64,000 bases of DNA from Terrisporobacter vanillatitrophus (GCF_051148895.1 NZ_CP154625.1:1488001-1552000), one strand, 5' to 3'. Positions 33,205 through 42,104 are shown, numbered from the stretch's first letter. Numbers and translations: made by a program. Notes: a model not told the origin generated them from the letters alone.

Positions 33205-33972
33205 ATGGTTAATGATGTTATTAAATTAATTAATGATTTTGTTGTACAGTATCAGGAAGTTCAACAACCGGAAACTATTTGGAGAGCACCAGTAATTGGG
33301 TTTGCTGATGCCAATGATGAAAAGTTTAAAAGCTTAAAACAAATTATTGGACCAAATCATGCATTACCTCAAGATATTGTTCCCGGGGCTAAAAGTGTAA
33401 TCGTCTTTTTTCTTCCTTATTCTGAGGAGATTATTAGAAGTAATATTCCTAATGAGGAAAGTTCGAGAGCCTGGGATATTGCCAATATTGATACCAACAA
33501 TCTTATTATAGAATTGAACAAATTAGTATATGACTGGATTGAGAAACAAGGATATCACGCTTCTCTTTTACCACCTACATATAATTATGACCAAGAAAAG
33601 TTAATTAGTGATTGGTCCCATAAAAGTGCCGCATATATTGCAGGTATTGGAAAATTTGGCGTTCATCATGTATTGATAACAGAACAAGGATGCTGCGGTA
33701 GAATGGGTAGCATCATTACGGATATGAAACTAGAACCAACTAAATTTATTGATGAGGAGTTTTGCTTATTCTATAGAAATGGAAGTTGCAAAGTGTGTAT
33801 CAATAGATGTCCTAACCATGGGTTTGAGCTTGAGGAATCATCTGTCAAATATGATCAATACAAGTGTAATGAACAGATCTACGACAAGATAGTCCCCATA
33901 TATCCCAGTGGAACAGGAGATGCTTGCGGAAAGTGTATGTGCAATGTACCTTGTGCAACTAAAATACCATAA
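33205..33972 (+). CDS. QueG-like iron-sulfur protein
   Basis: The 255-residue protein resembles the short relatives of epoxyqueuosine reductase. It has VPGAKSVIVFFLPYSEEI, SAAYIAGIGKFGVHHVLI, EQGCCGRMGSIITD, then cysteine clusters GSCKVCINRCPNHGF and DACGKCMCNVPC that should bind two 4Fe-4S clusters. The full QueG C-terminal HEAT region is absent. It is probably a cobalamin- or redox-linked reductase of unknown substrate. ATG 33205 follows GGAGGT; the ATG at 33193 is within that site. Confidence 0.8.
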   Translation: MVNDVIKLINDFVVQYQEVQQPETIWRAPVIGFADANDEKFKSLKQIIGPNHALPQDIVPGAKSVIVFFLPYSEEIIRSNIPNEESSRAWDIANIDTNNLIIELNKLVYDWIEKQGYHASLLPPTYNYDQEKLISDWSHKSAAYIAGIGKFGVHHVLITEQGCCGRMGSIITDMKLEPTKFIDEEFCLFYRNGSCKVCINRCPNHGFELEESSVKYDQYKCNEQIYDKIVPIYPSGTGDACGKCMCNVPCATKIP

Positions 33973-34155
33973 GAAGTTATTTAATCAATAAGAAGATGCA
34001 AAATGCAAAAAGATATAGAAGAATTAATAATTAGAAAGGTTACCGAATAAAATCAATAAAAAACTTTAAAATTCTATAACAACTTAATGCTAAAAATAAA
34101 CACTAAGCAAATAAAATTCCAATGATTTTTTGTATACTTTTCTATGGAAAAGATA

Positions 34156-34306
34156 TATAATTATAGTACAGAACTTGTGAAGCCTCTACAAGTATGCTCA
34201 AATACACAAGACAATTGTTTTTTTAAAGAGCCCGTCAGGCTTATATATGCCCAAATAGACAGGACTGAATATTATCCACTAAGTTTAAATGCTTAGTGGT
34301 TTTTTA
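34156..34306 (+). ncRNA. AbiF RNA-like leader upstream of the Abi_2 gene
   Basis: A TATAAT at 34156 precedes about 140 non-coding bases with short stems (GAAGCCTCTACAAG, GAGCCCGTCAGGCTTA) ending in a terminator CCACTAAG/CTTAGTGG plus TTTTTT (34276-34306). A structured RNA upstream of abiF-type genes is described as the AbiF RNA motif; position and size fit, but I assign it by context and not by a full consensus match. Confidence 0.5.
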
Positions 34307-34332
34307 TTATAATATATTAGGAGGAGCTTTGA

Positions 34333-34874
34333 GTGACTTTATTAATACTGAAAGAACCCAAAACTTTTGACGAACAAATGGATTTATTAAAATCTAGAGG
34401 TTTAATCATAAAAACAAGCTTTTTATAAAGCATCATAATGATAAATATAATGGGGTTTTACCTATATGGGTAGCTGTAGAAATAATGTCATTTGGAACAT
34501 TGTCAAAACTCTATTCAAATATGTTACCACAAGATACTACTTACATAAAAAAAGAATTGTGCAATATAAATCCTAAATTAGTTAATTCATGGCTACATTC
34601 ATTGACTCATTTAAGAAATGTATGTGCTCACTATGGTAGAATTTACAATACTTATTTTCCAACAATAAAAATAAAAAATACTGATAAAAATAACGTGATT
34701 AACGATAAACAAATTTTTGCATATATACTAGCAATTAAACATTTAATCGCTGACAAGGCTGTTTGGAATGATTTTTTTATAAAACTTCAGGCTTTATTTT
34801 ATAAATATAATACTTGTATTAATTTAGAGTTTTTAGGATTTCCTGAAAATTGGGTTAGCATACTTTCTTTATAG
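34333..34874 (+). pseudogene. Abi_2 (AbiD/AbiF-type) abortive-infection gene with internal deletion
   Basis: A GTG at 34333 after AGGAGGAG gives the usual Abi_2 head, LKEPKTFDEQMDLLKSRGL, and stops at 34428. From 34428 another frame continues with the C-terminal half: HHNDKYNGVLPIWVAVEI, MSFGTLSKLYSN, WLHSLTHLRNVCAHYGRIYN (the HEPN-like RNVCAHYGR motif). About 130 central residues are missing. Abi_2 proteins abort phage infection and carry an R-x4-6-H motif, here intact, but the protein cannot be made whole. An internal ATG at 34485 could make 129 residues. Confidence 0.85.
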
Positions 34875-34945
34875 TACTGAGGGATAAAAGATCAAAATAA
34901 GAAAATAAAAAATATAATAGGAATTATTTATTGGGAGAGTACAAA

Positions 34946-36193
34946 ATGAAATATATATGTCCAGGATGTAATGAAGAATTTGAGATAAGTAAGGCTAGTT
35001 TAATAATGTGTCCTTATTGTGATATTCCTATAATAAAGGAAAGTGAATATAAAAAAATAAAAGATACTTTACAAAACAACAAATATACAGAAGATGATTT
35101 AGAAGATATACTAAAAACTGAATCTAAAGTATATGAAAAGATAAAAGGAACTCCATTAGAAAAAGTAACAGAGTATATTGAAGCCATGTACAAGCTATTA
35201 AAAGATCCAACAGCACAATGGAAGAGTAAGGTAGTAGCTTTAGCATCTTTAATATATGTATTTAATCCAGCAGATATAATACCAGATATAATACCAGCTC
35301 TTGGACTAGTAGATGATGCAGGAGCAATTATGATAGCTGTAGGAGTTTTAGGTAAAGCTATAGAAAAGTATATGACTGAATTAAATAATAAAAAAGGCAA
35401 AAGTGATAAAACAGTTATATATAAATTAAAAGGACAAACCTCTACAGATGAAACTACTGGAATTCAAAAGAAAAATTTATTTATATGGAATATACCTTCT
35501 AGAAAGAGAAATGACATCTATGCACAACTGATTACAGGAAAAATGATTAATGGAAATGAAGTTTATGTGTTAAATAGAAATGTAGGAGAGCATTTAGTTC
35601 CAGCAAATGATTTTGATCAATATATTACGGATAGTATATTTAATGAAGCCACAATGATATTTAAAGCTTTGGGGGTTGAAAAAATTACATGTACAAGAAA
35701 AATAGCTACTGCAACAAATAAAAAAATAGCATCAAAGGCTGAATTCAAAACAATATTTGATGGTGAAAATTATACAAATATAAAAGATGTAAAAGTACAG
35801 GAAGATAAAATAGAGAGTGTTTTTGAAAAGGTGGATTTAAGTGAAAGTCTAAAAAATACAGATTTTATAGATAAGTTAATATGGTATTTTACAGATAATT
35901 CTATTATAAGTGATACTATATTCAATGAAAGATTTATACTAGGATTAAAAAGAACAAATATTAATAGAAGTTTAGAACTTAATTCTGTTTTAGATGTGGA
36001 CAGTAGAGCGAATATAAAAAAATACTGTGAAGGTATGAGTACTATAAATATTAGTGAATGTGCAAAAATACAGTGGAATATTGATGTTGAATATCACTCA
36101 TTGTCTGATATAGATAGCCAACATTTAAAATCAATATATGAAGATATTAAAAGAAAAATTAATATAAGAAGAGAAGAAATAGAACAGTTTTAA
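34946..36193 (+). CDS. Zinc-ribbon and YkvA (DUF1232) domain protein
   Basis: The 415-residue protein begins with a zinc ribbon (MKYICPGCNEEF, MCPYCDIP) and a YkvA/DUF1232 segment at about 80-140 (QWKSKVVALASLIYVFNPAD, IIPDIIPALGLVDDAGAIMI) that is probably a membrane-associated helix pair. The C-terminal 250 residues are unassigned alpha/beta sequence. ATG 34946 is chosen because GGGAGAG lies upstream; the TTG at 34931 is part of that site. Function unknown; YkvA proteins are often stress- or envelope-linked. Confidence 0.8.
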   Translation: MKYICPGCNEEFEISKASLIMCPYCDIPIIKESEYKKIKDTLQNNKYTEDDLEDILKTESKVYEKIKGTPLEKVTEYIEAMYKLLKDPTAQWKSKVVALASLIYVFNPADIIPDIIPALGLVDDAGAIMIAVGVLGKAIEKYMTELNNKKGKSDKTVIYKLKGQTSTDETTGIQKKNLFIWNIPSRKRNDIYAQLITGKMINGNEVYVLNRNVGEHLVPANDFDQYITDSIFNEATMIFKALGVEKITCTRKIATATNKKIASKAEFKTIFDGENYTNIKDVKVQEDKIESVFEKVDLSESLKNTDFIDKLIWYFTDNSIISDTIFNERFILGLKRTNINRSLELNSVLDVDSRANIKKYCEGMSTINISECAKIQWNIDVEYHSLSDIDSQHLKSIYEDIKRKINIRREEIEQF

Positions 36194-36269
36194 AGGGATA
36201 TATAATAGAACAAAATACTATGATAGTGAAAATAAACATTGGATTTAAGGTATTGCCAAAACTGAATAT

Positions 36270-36336
36270 CACCCCTTAAAATAGACACAGGATAAAAGTA
36301 TCTGCAAAATCTAATTTAAGGGGTGAGTTTTTATTT
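36270..36336. terminator. Bidirectional terminator
   Basis: CACCCCTTAAA and TTTAAGGGGTG pair across a 35-base arm that also contains AGATAC-like inner pairing; T-rich sequence follows on plus. It separates convergent genes 34946 and the CBS protein. Confidence 0.65.
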
Positions 36337-36756
36337 TATTTCATTACCTGGTTTTGAAATCGAACTTAAAGCTTGGCCAGCTTCATCAACATGTATATTT
36401 ACATTAGCTAAATCACCTAAAGAAAGCATACCAACAATCTTATTATTTTCAACTACTGGTAATCTTCTAATTTGATTTTGAGCCATTAAGCTAGCTGCTT
36501 CATGAGCATCTGTATCAGAGCCCACGCTTACCATATTTCCACTCATTACATTTTCTACATTTTGATTAGTATTATTTCCAGCAACACTTCTTAAAACGAT
36601 ATCTCTATCTGTTATTACTCCAACAGGAGTTTGATTATTATCACAAACAGGAACTATTCCAACATCTAAAGATTTCATAATATCTGCTGCATTTGTTATA
36701 TTAGAACCTGTTGTTACATAGGATACATCCTTTGTCATTATATCTCTTACTTTCAC
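36331..36756 (-). CDS. Two-CBS-domain protein
   Basis: The 141-residue protein consists of two CBS motifs: VRDIMTKDVSYVTTGSNI to PVGVITDRDIVLR (about 3-58) and VENVMSGNMVSVGSDTDA to RRLPVVENNKIVGMLSLGDL (about 67-118). Such pairs bind adenosine nucleotides and act as sensors. GTG start at 36756 with AAGGAGGG seven bases upstream. Stand-alone; partner unknown. Confidence 0.92.
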   Translation of the reverse strand: MKVRDIMTKDVSYVTTGSNITNAADIMKSLDVGIVPVCDNNQTPVGVITDRDIVLRSVAGNNTNQNVENVMSGNMVSVGSDTDAHEAASLMAQNQIRRLPVVENNKIVGMLSLGDLANVNIHVDEAGQALSSISKPGNEIK

Positions 36757-36821
36757 AGTTAAACCCTCCTTTTTTCAAATCAATATTATCTTTTCCTTTT
36801 AAAGAGAAGATATGCTTATAA

Positions 36822-37376
36822 TTATTGATTTATTTTTTTTAAGAAATACCCACTCATTATAAGGCAACCAACCAAAGCGTCAATCATATCGTGCATAGTA
36901 TCTTTTAGCCCACCTGATTGAGTATGCCTACCAAATAATACATCTAACATATACTCAATTATTTCCAAGAAACCAGATATACCTAGACCAAAGAAAAGAA
37001 GAAGTATAAGAATTATTATTTTACTAGATGAATTTTGTATATTTAAAAAATTTAATATATTCCAGCCTATTTTAACAGTTATAAATCCTGACCAAAAATG
37101 CAAAAAGTCATCATAAATTTTTATTTTGTCATAAAGGTTATAACAAGATCCTAATAAGAATGAAGATAAGATAAATAAGTTACCAAATATAAATAAACTT
37201 TTATCTATTATAGGATAATTTTTAGAATATAATTTATTTAATACAAAGAGTATAATTAAACAAATTGCACTCAATCCACTTTTTCCATATTCACCTTTAA
37301 ATATAAAGAATATTATTGAAAAAATATATATAATATAAAGTATTAATTTAAAGATATTAACTTTTTTATCTTTCAT
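36822..37376 (-). CDS. DUF2238/YjdF-like membrane protein
   Basis: The 184-residue protein has four to five membrane helices (about 8-25, 30-47, 60-80, 120-140, 165-182) and the YjdF motifs YDDFLHFWSGF, FLEIIEYMLD and DTMHDMIDALVG with conserved His/Asp/Glu in the membrane. ATG 37376 is preceded by GGTAGGTG; the ATG 15 bases upstream overlaps this. Function of the family is not established. It is 65 bp upstream of the CBS gene on the same strand. Confidence 0.8.
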   Translation of the reverse strand: MKDKKVNIFKLILYIIYIFSIIFFIFKGEYGKSGLSAICLIILFVLNKLYSKNYPIIDKSLFIFGNLFILSSFLLGSCYNLYDKIKIYDDFLHFWSGFITVKIGWNILNFLNIQNSSSKIIILILLLFFGLGISGFLEIIEYMLDVLFGRHTQSGGLKDTMHDMIDALVGCLIMSGYFLKKINQ

Positions 37377-37671
37377 ATTTGCACCTACCATTTAGAATAT
37401 TTATATTTATTATGTGTAAATAGCATATAAATCATTTAGAAATTTAAAATAGCTATATTATTATCTAACTAACATTAATTTATCCTATTAGATGCACATA
37501 TAAGTGTAAAAGGTAATAAAGTTGAACTGGAAAATGAGATATTATCTAACTTTGACATATATATTTAAACTTTAGATAAAATGAAAAATGAAATTTAAAT
37601 AAAAAAGATTTCTTTTGGAGTGTTTTCATATACAATGAAATTATAGAATTTTATATAGGGGTGTAGGTTAT

Positions 37672-37920
37672 ATGAATAAAGAGGGAATAGTAGCTTATGT
37701 TAAAAGATTTGCTAGATACCTTATAGTATTAATCCTGATGAATATCAGTTTTCAATTACTCAAATATAAGGGTATCGGTATGTTAGTAGAGTTGGAGGAA
37801 GTGAGTTTCCTAAATATATTATTAACGATAGTAGGTGTAGTTGGAGTAATAGGAACAATATTATATACGGCAAGAGATATTGCTATATGGCAAGAAGAGA
37901 AAAAAAACAAATTAAAATAG
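37672..37920 (+). CDS. Small two-helix membrane protein
   Basis: The 82-residue protein has helices at about 14-30 (YLIVLILMNISFQLL) and 44-64 (FLNILLTIVGVVGVIGTIL), and a basic C-terminus. GGGGTGTAGG precedes the ATG. No family recognised. A palindromic repeat begins 27 bp after its stop. The 295-bp gap upstream holds only a short gene remnant (about 37489-37568). Confidence 0.7.
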   Translation: MNKEGIVAYVKRFARYLIVLILMNISFQLLKYKGIGMLVELEEVSFLNILLTIVGVVGVIGTILYTARDIAIWQEEKKNKLK

Positions 37921-37946
37921 AATAGAATCTGTAGAATCTTAATAAG

Positions 37947-38020
37947 TCAAGTCATTGCAATGCTTTGACTAGGATGAACGGGGGTGCAGAACTTGACGCC
38001 CTTTGTCAAGTTCTTACTAG
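37947..38020. repeat. Palindromic repeat, copy 8, variant
   Basis: Left arm CAAGTCATTGCAATGCTTTG, centre ACTAGGATGAACGGGGG, right hairpin GAACTTGAC/GTCAAGTTC, end TTACTAG. It resembles the copies at 12535 and 33051. Confidence 0.7.
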
Positions 38021-38084
38021 TAATAAAATATTAAATAATAGAAAGATAAACTAATATAAAAGCTTGAAGGGGAGAATAGACATT

Positions 38085-39434
38085 ATGAAAGTAAAATTTA
38101 TTTTACCTGCTTTAGAAGAAGCAAAGAGTCCTTTTTGGAGACCAATAAAATATTCCCTTTTTCCTCCATTAGGTCTAGCTGTCCTTGCATCATTATGTAG
38201 TGAATTTGATCATATACAGATTGTGGACGAGCATGTTGAAGAAGTAGATTTAGAAGATAATCCTGATTTGGTATGTATTGAAACATACATAACCAACGCA
38301 TATAGGGCATATGAAATAGCCGATAGTTATAGGAGTAGAGGGATAAAAGTTGCTATAGGGGGGTTACATGCTACTTCTATGCCTGAGGAAGCAAAAAAAC
38401 ATGCAGATGTTTTACTTCTAGGTCTTGGAGAAAAGAGTTTCCCTAAGTTTTTGGAGGACTTTAGAAAGGGAGAGGAATTATCAATTTATGAGCAGGGTGA
38501 TGTGTCCTTAGATTTTTTACCTTTGCCAAGAAGAGATTTATTTAAAAGTGAGAAGTATCTTGTTCCAAATTCAATGGTATTTTCAAGAGGATGTCCTAAC
38601 AAATGTTCTTTTTGTTATGTAAGTTCATTTTATAAGGGGGGAAAATCTTTTTTTGCATACAAAGTGGATAGGATATTAGAAGAGATTGACAGTATGCCAG
38701 GAAAGCATTTATATTTTCTTGATGATAATATATTTGCAGATAAAAAATTAACAAGACAGATTTTTAAAGAAATGAAAGGAATGAATAAAGTTTTTCAAGG
38801 TGCAATAACTGTGGATTCAATTCTTCAAGATGATACAATAGAACTTGCATATGAAGCAGGATTTAGAAGTGCTTTTATAGGTTTTGAAAGTATTAATAAG
38901 CAAAGTTTAATTCAAGCAAATAAGAGATCTAATATAGGGCAGGATTATTCTAAAGTAATAAAAATATTAGATGAACTTGGAATAATGATAAATGGAAGTT
39001 TTATTTTTGGATTAGATAATGATACTGTAGATGTTTTTCATAGAACTACAGAATGGGCAGTTAAAAATGGGATAGCTACAGCAACTAATCATATTCTTAC
39101 ACCTTATCCAGGTACTTCAGTATATGACAAAATGGATAAAGATAATAGAATCACAAGTAAAAATTGGAAAATGTATGATACGAGGCACTTAGTATTTACT
39201 CATCCTAATATTACAAAAGAAGAAATGGAAAATGGATATAGCCAAGCATACAAAAACTTTTATAAGTGGAGTAATATATATAAATCTTCAAAGGAACATG
39301 AGGAAATTAGGATGAGATTAAAACATTTTACTTATGCAGGATCATGGAAAAAATTTGAACCAGTATGGAACTTTATAATTAAGAATGAACTTCTTGGAAA
39401 GACTAGAGGTGCCTTAGTAAAAACGTTGAAATAA
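38085..39434 (+). CDS. B12-binding domain radical SAM protein
   Basis: The 449-residue protein has an N-terminal cobalamin-binding-like domain (PPLGLAVLASLCSEF, VAIGGLHATSMPEEA) and a radical SAM core with FSRGCPNKCSFCYVSSF (CxxxCxxC, about 172-180), YFLDDNIFADKK, and MINGSFIFGLDND. Members do methyl transfer or C-C chemistry on peptides, lipids or tetrapyrroles. ATG 38085 follows GGGGAG ten bases upstream. It is monocistronic between repeats, so its substrate cannot be inferred. Confidence 0.9.
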   Translation: MKVKFILPALEEAKSPFWRPIKYSLFPPLGLAVLASLCSEFDHIQIVDEHVEEVDLEDNPDLVCIETYITNAYRAYEIADSYRSRGIKVAIGGLHATSMPEEAKKHADVLLLGLGEKSFPKFLEDFRKGEELSIYEQGDVSLDFLPLPRRDLFKSEKYLVPNSMVFSRGCPNKCSFCYVSSFYKGGKSFFAYKVDRILEEIDSMPGKHLYFLDDNIFADKKLTRQIFKEMKGMNKVFQGAITVDSILQDDTIELAYEAGFRSAFIGFESINKQSLIQANKRSNIGQDYSKVIKILDELGIMINGSFIFGLDNDTVDVFHRTTEWAVKNGIATATNHILTPYPGTSVYDKMDKDNRITSKNWKMYDTRHLVFTHPNITKEEMENGYSQAYKNFYKWSNIYKSSKEHEEIRMRLKHFTYAGSWKKFEPVWNFIIKNELLGKTRGALVKTLK

Positions 39435-39631
39435 ATAATATATTATAAAACTTATGAAATAGATTAAGGAAACAATAGTATAGTATTATAAAGTTAAATA
39501 TTAAGGAGTTTGAAATAATAGATTTAAGGGATAAAGCTAATAACTCTTAAAATTACACATACCTGTGGTATACATTGCTTTAAAAAGAAATGAATATAGT
39601 GATAGAGTTAGAATAAAAAGGGGGAGTTATG

Positions 39632-39739
39632 ATGAATCCAGTAGTAGCTATAAACTGGGAGCTATTATTACAAATTATTGTTACTATAGCTTTGTTATTA
39701 TATATATTAATTAAAATAGTAAAACACATATTAAAATAG
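39632..39739 (+). CDS. 35-residue membrane micro-protein
   Basis: MNPVVAINWELLLQIIVTIA followed by LLLYILIKIVKHILK is one transmembrane helix with a basic end. AAGGGGGAG precedes the start at good spacing. A related protein lies at 41300 (ISWQLLFQII), and the two genes share a conserved 35-bp downstream sequence. Could be a regulator of a membrane enzyme or a type I toxin-like peptide. Confidence 0.65.
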   Translation: MNPVVAINWELLLQIIVTIALLLYILIKIVKHILK

Positions 39740-40003
39740 TAAATTTATAGAACAAATTTGATTTACTATTTTAATTAAATTATTTATAGATTTAATTACT
39801 GGATTTTCATATATCATAATGGGGTTATTAGTAGTATTAAAAATAATATCAGGAAGGTATCTTATTTTTGTGGTGCTTCTATTTAGTACTTTAAATAATT
39901 TAATCAATTATAAAGTTAAAACTCAGGTAAATAGTTAAAATCAGAAGTTATAAAGGTAAATTCCAATTTATAGAGTATATTTGGTGAACAATCTTAATAT
40001 ATT
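39740..40003. other. Gap with membrane-gene remnant and conserved 35-bp element
   Basis: A 39-codon frame (39819-39938, MGLLVVLKIISGRYLIFVVL...) looks like the tail of a membrane protein. At 39958-39992 AAATTCCAATTTATAGAG...TTTGGTGAACAAT matches 41501-41535 with a few changes; both follow a micro-membrane gene. Confidence 0.45.
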
Positions 40004-40047
40004 ATGAAACAAGGGATAGGAGCATGCGCTCCTATCCCTTGTTTCAT
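40004..40047. terminator. Perfect 20-bp-stem palindrome
   Basis: ATGAAACAAGGGATAGGAGC and its exact complement flank an ATGC loop. It lies 118 bp upstream of the Rpn gene. The stem is strong in both orientations but without a long T-tract; terminator or regulatory hairpin. Confidence 0.6.
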
Positions 40048-40164
40048 GTATAAAGTCATAAGTAGCTATAAAAAATATTAAAAAATCAAATAATAAATTG
40101 AATACAAACATACGTTCCTGTATATAATTAAGATAAATATGACAAATATTCTCAGGAGGAGCGT

Positions 40165-41022
40165 ATGAATAAATTATTAAGCCCCAAAAACGATGTAGTC
40201 TTTCAAAAACTATTTGGAGTAAAGCAACATGAGAAAATACTAATAAGTTTCCTAAACTCAATATTAGAACCATCGGGCAATGACAGAATAAAAAGTCTCA
40301 CATTTGAGGAAAAAACTTTAGATGTGTCATTGATAGCCAGTGAAAAATTAAGCATACTAGATATAAGGGTTATAACAGAAAGTAATGTAAATATAAATGT
40401 AGAAATACAACTTATAAATCAGTATAATATGATAAAGAGAACCTTTTATTATATGTCAAAAATGCTTTTAAAACAGTTAGTAAAAGGCGATAATTATAAG
40501 GATTTGAACAAAACAATTACTATAAATATAGTGGATTTTAATTGTATAGATAATGAAAGTTTTAAAAGCTGTTTTCATTTTTATGAAGACACAACTAAAA
40601 AAATATTAAGTGACATTTTGGAAATTCATTTTATTGAATTACCTAAATTTAATGAAACAGAAAAAGATTATTGTGATAAATTACATAAATGGTTAACCTT
40701 CTTGATAAATCCAGAAGGAAAGGAGATGGATCTATTGAAAAAAGAAGATAATGAGATAAAGGAAGCTATGGATATACTTTATCAAATAAGTGGTGATAAA
40801 GAACTAGTTCAATTGGCAGAAATTAGAGATAAAGCAATACGAGATGAAAATGATAGGTTAGAAGGTTCTAGAGAAGAGGGACGAAAAGAAGGTATAAAAA
40901 AGGAAAAAATAGATACTGTATTAAGGTTAGATAGTCTTGGCTTATCAATAGAGCAGATTGCTAAAGGTGTAGAATTAACTAATGAACAAGTTAAAGATAT
41001 ATTAGATAAAAAGTCAAATTAA
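40165..41022 (+). CDS. Rpn-family PD-(D/E)XK nuclease / recombination-promoting protein
   Basis: The 285-residue protein matches Rpn/PDDEXK_2: MNKLLSPKNDVVFQKLFG at the start, the catalytic set SILDIRVITES...VNINVEIQL (D-x-R, E-x-Q), then YYMSKMLLKQL, and the C-terminal charged GSREEGRKEGIKKEKI plus a final HTH-like segment (LGLSIEQIAKGVELTNEQV). Rpn proteins nick or cut DNA and promote RecA-independent recombination. GGAGGAG precedes the ATG. A 205-bp near-identical copy of its 5' end lies at 54894. Confidence 0.92.
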   Translation: MNKLLSPKNDVVFQKLFGVKQHEKILISFLNSILEPSGNDRIKSLTFEEKTLDVSLIASEKLSILDIRVITESNVNINVEIQLINQYNMIKRTFYYMSKMLLKQLVKGDNYKDLNKTITINIVDFNCIDNESFKSCFHFYEDTTKKILSDILEIHFIELPKFNETEKDYCDKLHKWLTFLINPEGKEMDLLKKEDNEIKEAMDILYQISGDKELVQLAEIRDKAIRDENDRLEGSREEGRKEGIKKEKIDTVLRLDSLGLSIEQIAKGVELTNEQVKDILDKKSN

Positions 41023-41035
41023 TTCTTATAAGAAA

Positions 41036-41070
41036 AAGGTATTACCTAAAGCTAGGCAATGCCTTTTTTT
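41036..41070 (+). terminator. Terminator of the Rpn gene
   Basis: AAGGTATTACCTA and TAGGCAATGCCTT pair with two G-U pairs around AAGC, then TTTTTT. Confidence 0.8.
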
Positions 41071-41159
41071 ATGCAAAAAACAGTGACTTAGGAATAATGG
41101 AATACGAATGGATATATAGTGGTGAAGAGTATCTATTAAGAACCCAAATTAAAAGAATT

Positions 41160-41207
41160 TTATAACACAAGCTAATGAAATGAAAGGACCATTGGCTTGT
41201 GTTATAA
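41160..41207. repeat. 18-bp-stem inverted repeat in the Rpn/micro-protein gap
   Basis: TTATAACACAAGCTAATG pairs with CATTGGCTTGTGTTATAA (one G-U) across 12 bases. T-rich sequence follows only loosely. Confidence 0.6.
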
Positions 41208-41299
41208 TTATTCTAGTAAGTTATTGGAAAATATAGACAAATAAATATAAACTTAAAAATAATGAAATGTACAAATAATATTTTGAAGGGGGAAAGAAA

Positions 41300-41470
41300 A
41301 TGATAAGTATTTCGTGGCAATTACTGTTTCAAATTATAAATACTATATTATGGATTTTAATTCCAATTGCTATCTATAGACTTATAAAAAAATATAAAGA
41401 AAATAGAGCATTACTAAATAAAAGAATTAGTACTTTAGAGAAAAAAGTTAATGATTTAGAATGTCGATAG
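41300..41470 (+). CDS. 56-residue membrane micro-protein with coiled-coil tail
   Basis: MISISWQLLFQIINTILWIL then IPIAIYRLIKKYKENRALL and a heptad tail RISTLEKKVNDLECR. One transmembrane helix followed by a cytoplasmic coiled coil. AAGGGGG lies upstream of the ATG. The N-terminal ISWQLLFQII is close to INWELLLQII of the gene at 39632, so they form a small family. Confidence 0.65.
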   Translation: MISISWQLLFQIINTILWILIPIAIYRLIKKYKENRALLNKRISTLEKKVNDLECR

Positions 41471-41500
41471 TTAACGATTTTATTATTAGATTAGCCTAAT

Positions 41501-41535
41501 AAATTCCAATCTATAGATCCGATTTGGTGAACAAT
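41501..41535. repeat. Second copy of the 35-bp element downstream of micro-proteins
   Basis: AAATTCCAATCTATAGATCC followed by GATTTGGTGAACAAT matches 39958-39992. It lies 30 bp after the 41300 gene. Confidence 0.55.
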
Positions 41536-41567
41536 AGTTATATGTAAAGGTGGTGCAGTATATAATA

Positions 41568-42074
41568 ATGTATTTAAAAACGAAAATACCAGATTTTGAA
41601 ATAAGGTTTGCAACTGAAAAAGATACTAAGCTAATTCTTATGTTTATTAAGGAATTAGCAGTCTATGAAAACTTATTAAGCGAAGTCATTGCCACAGAAG
41701 AGGTTTTGTATAATTCTTTATTTATAAAAAAACAAGCAGAAGTAATAATAGGAGAATATAATGGAGAACCTGTTGGATTTGCTTTATTTTTCCACAATTT
41801 CTCTACATTTTTAGGTAAAGCTAATTTGTATCTTGAAGATTTATATGTACAGCCACAAATGCGTGGATTAGGACTTGGAAAATCTTTATTTTCAGCATTA
41901 GCACGTATTGCTATAGAACGAGATTGTGGACGATTAGATTGGTGGTGTCTTGATTGGAATGAATCATCTATAAAATTTTATAAGAAGATGGGTGCAATTC
42001 CAATGGATGATTGGACAGTATACAGAGTTGAAAATCAAGCACTTGAAAAGTTATCAAAAGAATTGGATGAATAA
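41568..42074 (+). CDS. GNAT-family N-acetyltransferase
   Basis: The 168-residue protein shows the GNAT fold: PDFEIRFATEKDTKLI, GEPVGFALFFHNFSTF, LYLEDLYVQPQMRGLGLGKS (acetyl-CoA-binding motif A, Q/RxxGxG/A as QMRGLGLG), WWCLDWNESSIKFYKKMGA. Similar proteins acetylate polyamines or diamines (spermidine/spermine acetyltransferase-like). Start: ATG 41568 is the natural fold start; in-frame GTG 41550 lies within AAAGGTGG. Confidence 0.9.
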   Translation: MYLKTKIPDFEIRFATEKDTKLILMFIKELAVYENLLSEVIATEEVLYNSLFIKKQAEVIIGEYNGEPVGFALFFHNFSTFLGKANLYLEDLYVQPQMRGLGLGKSLFSALARIAIERDCGRLDWWCLDWNESSIKFYKKMGAIPMDDWTVYRVENQALEKLSKELDE

Positions 42075-42104
42075 AGGGAATCAAAAGATATTAATAATAA
42101 AATG

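Noticed and set aside
38098..38310. Minus-strand frame inside the radical SAM gene
   Set aside because: Shadow of the plus-strand coding sequence; no start signals.
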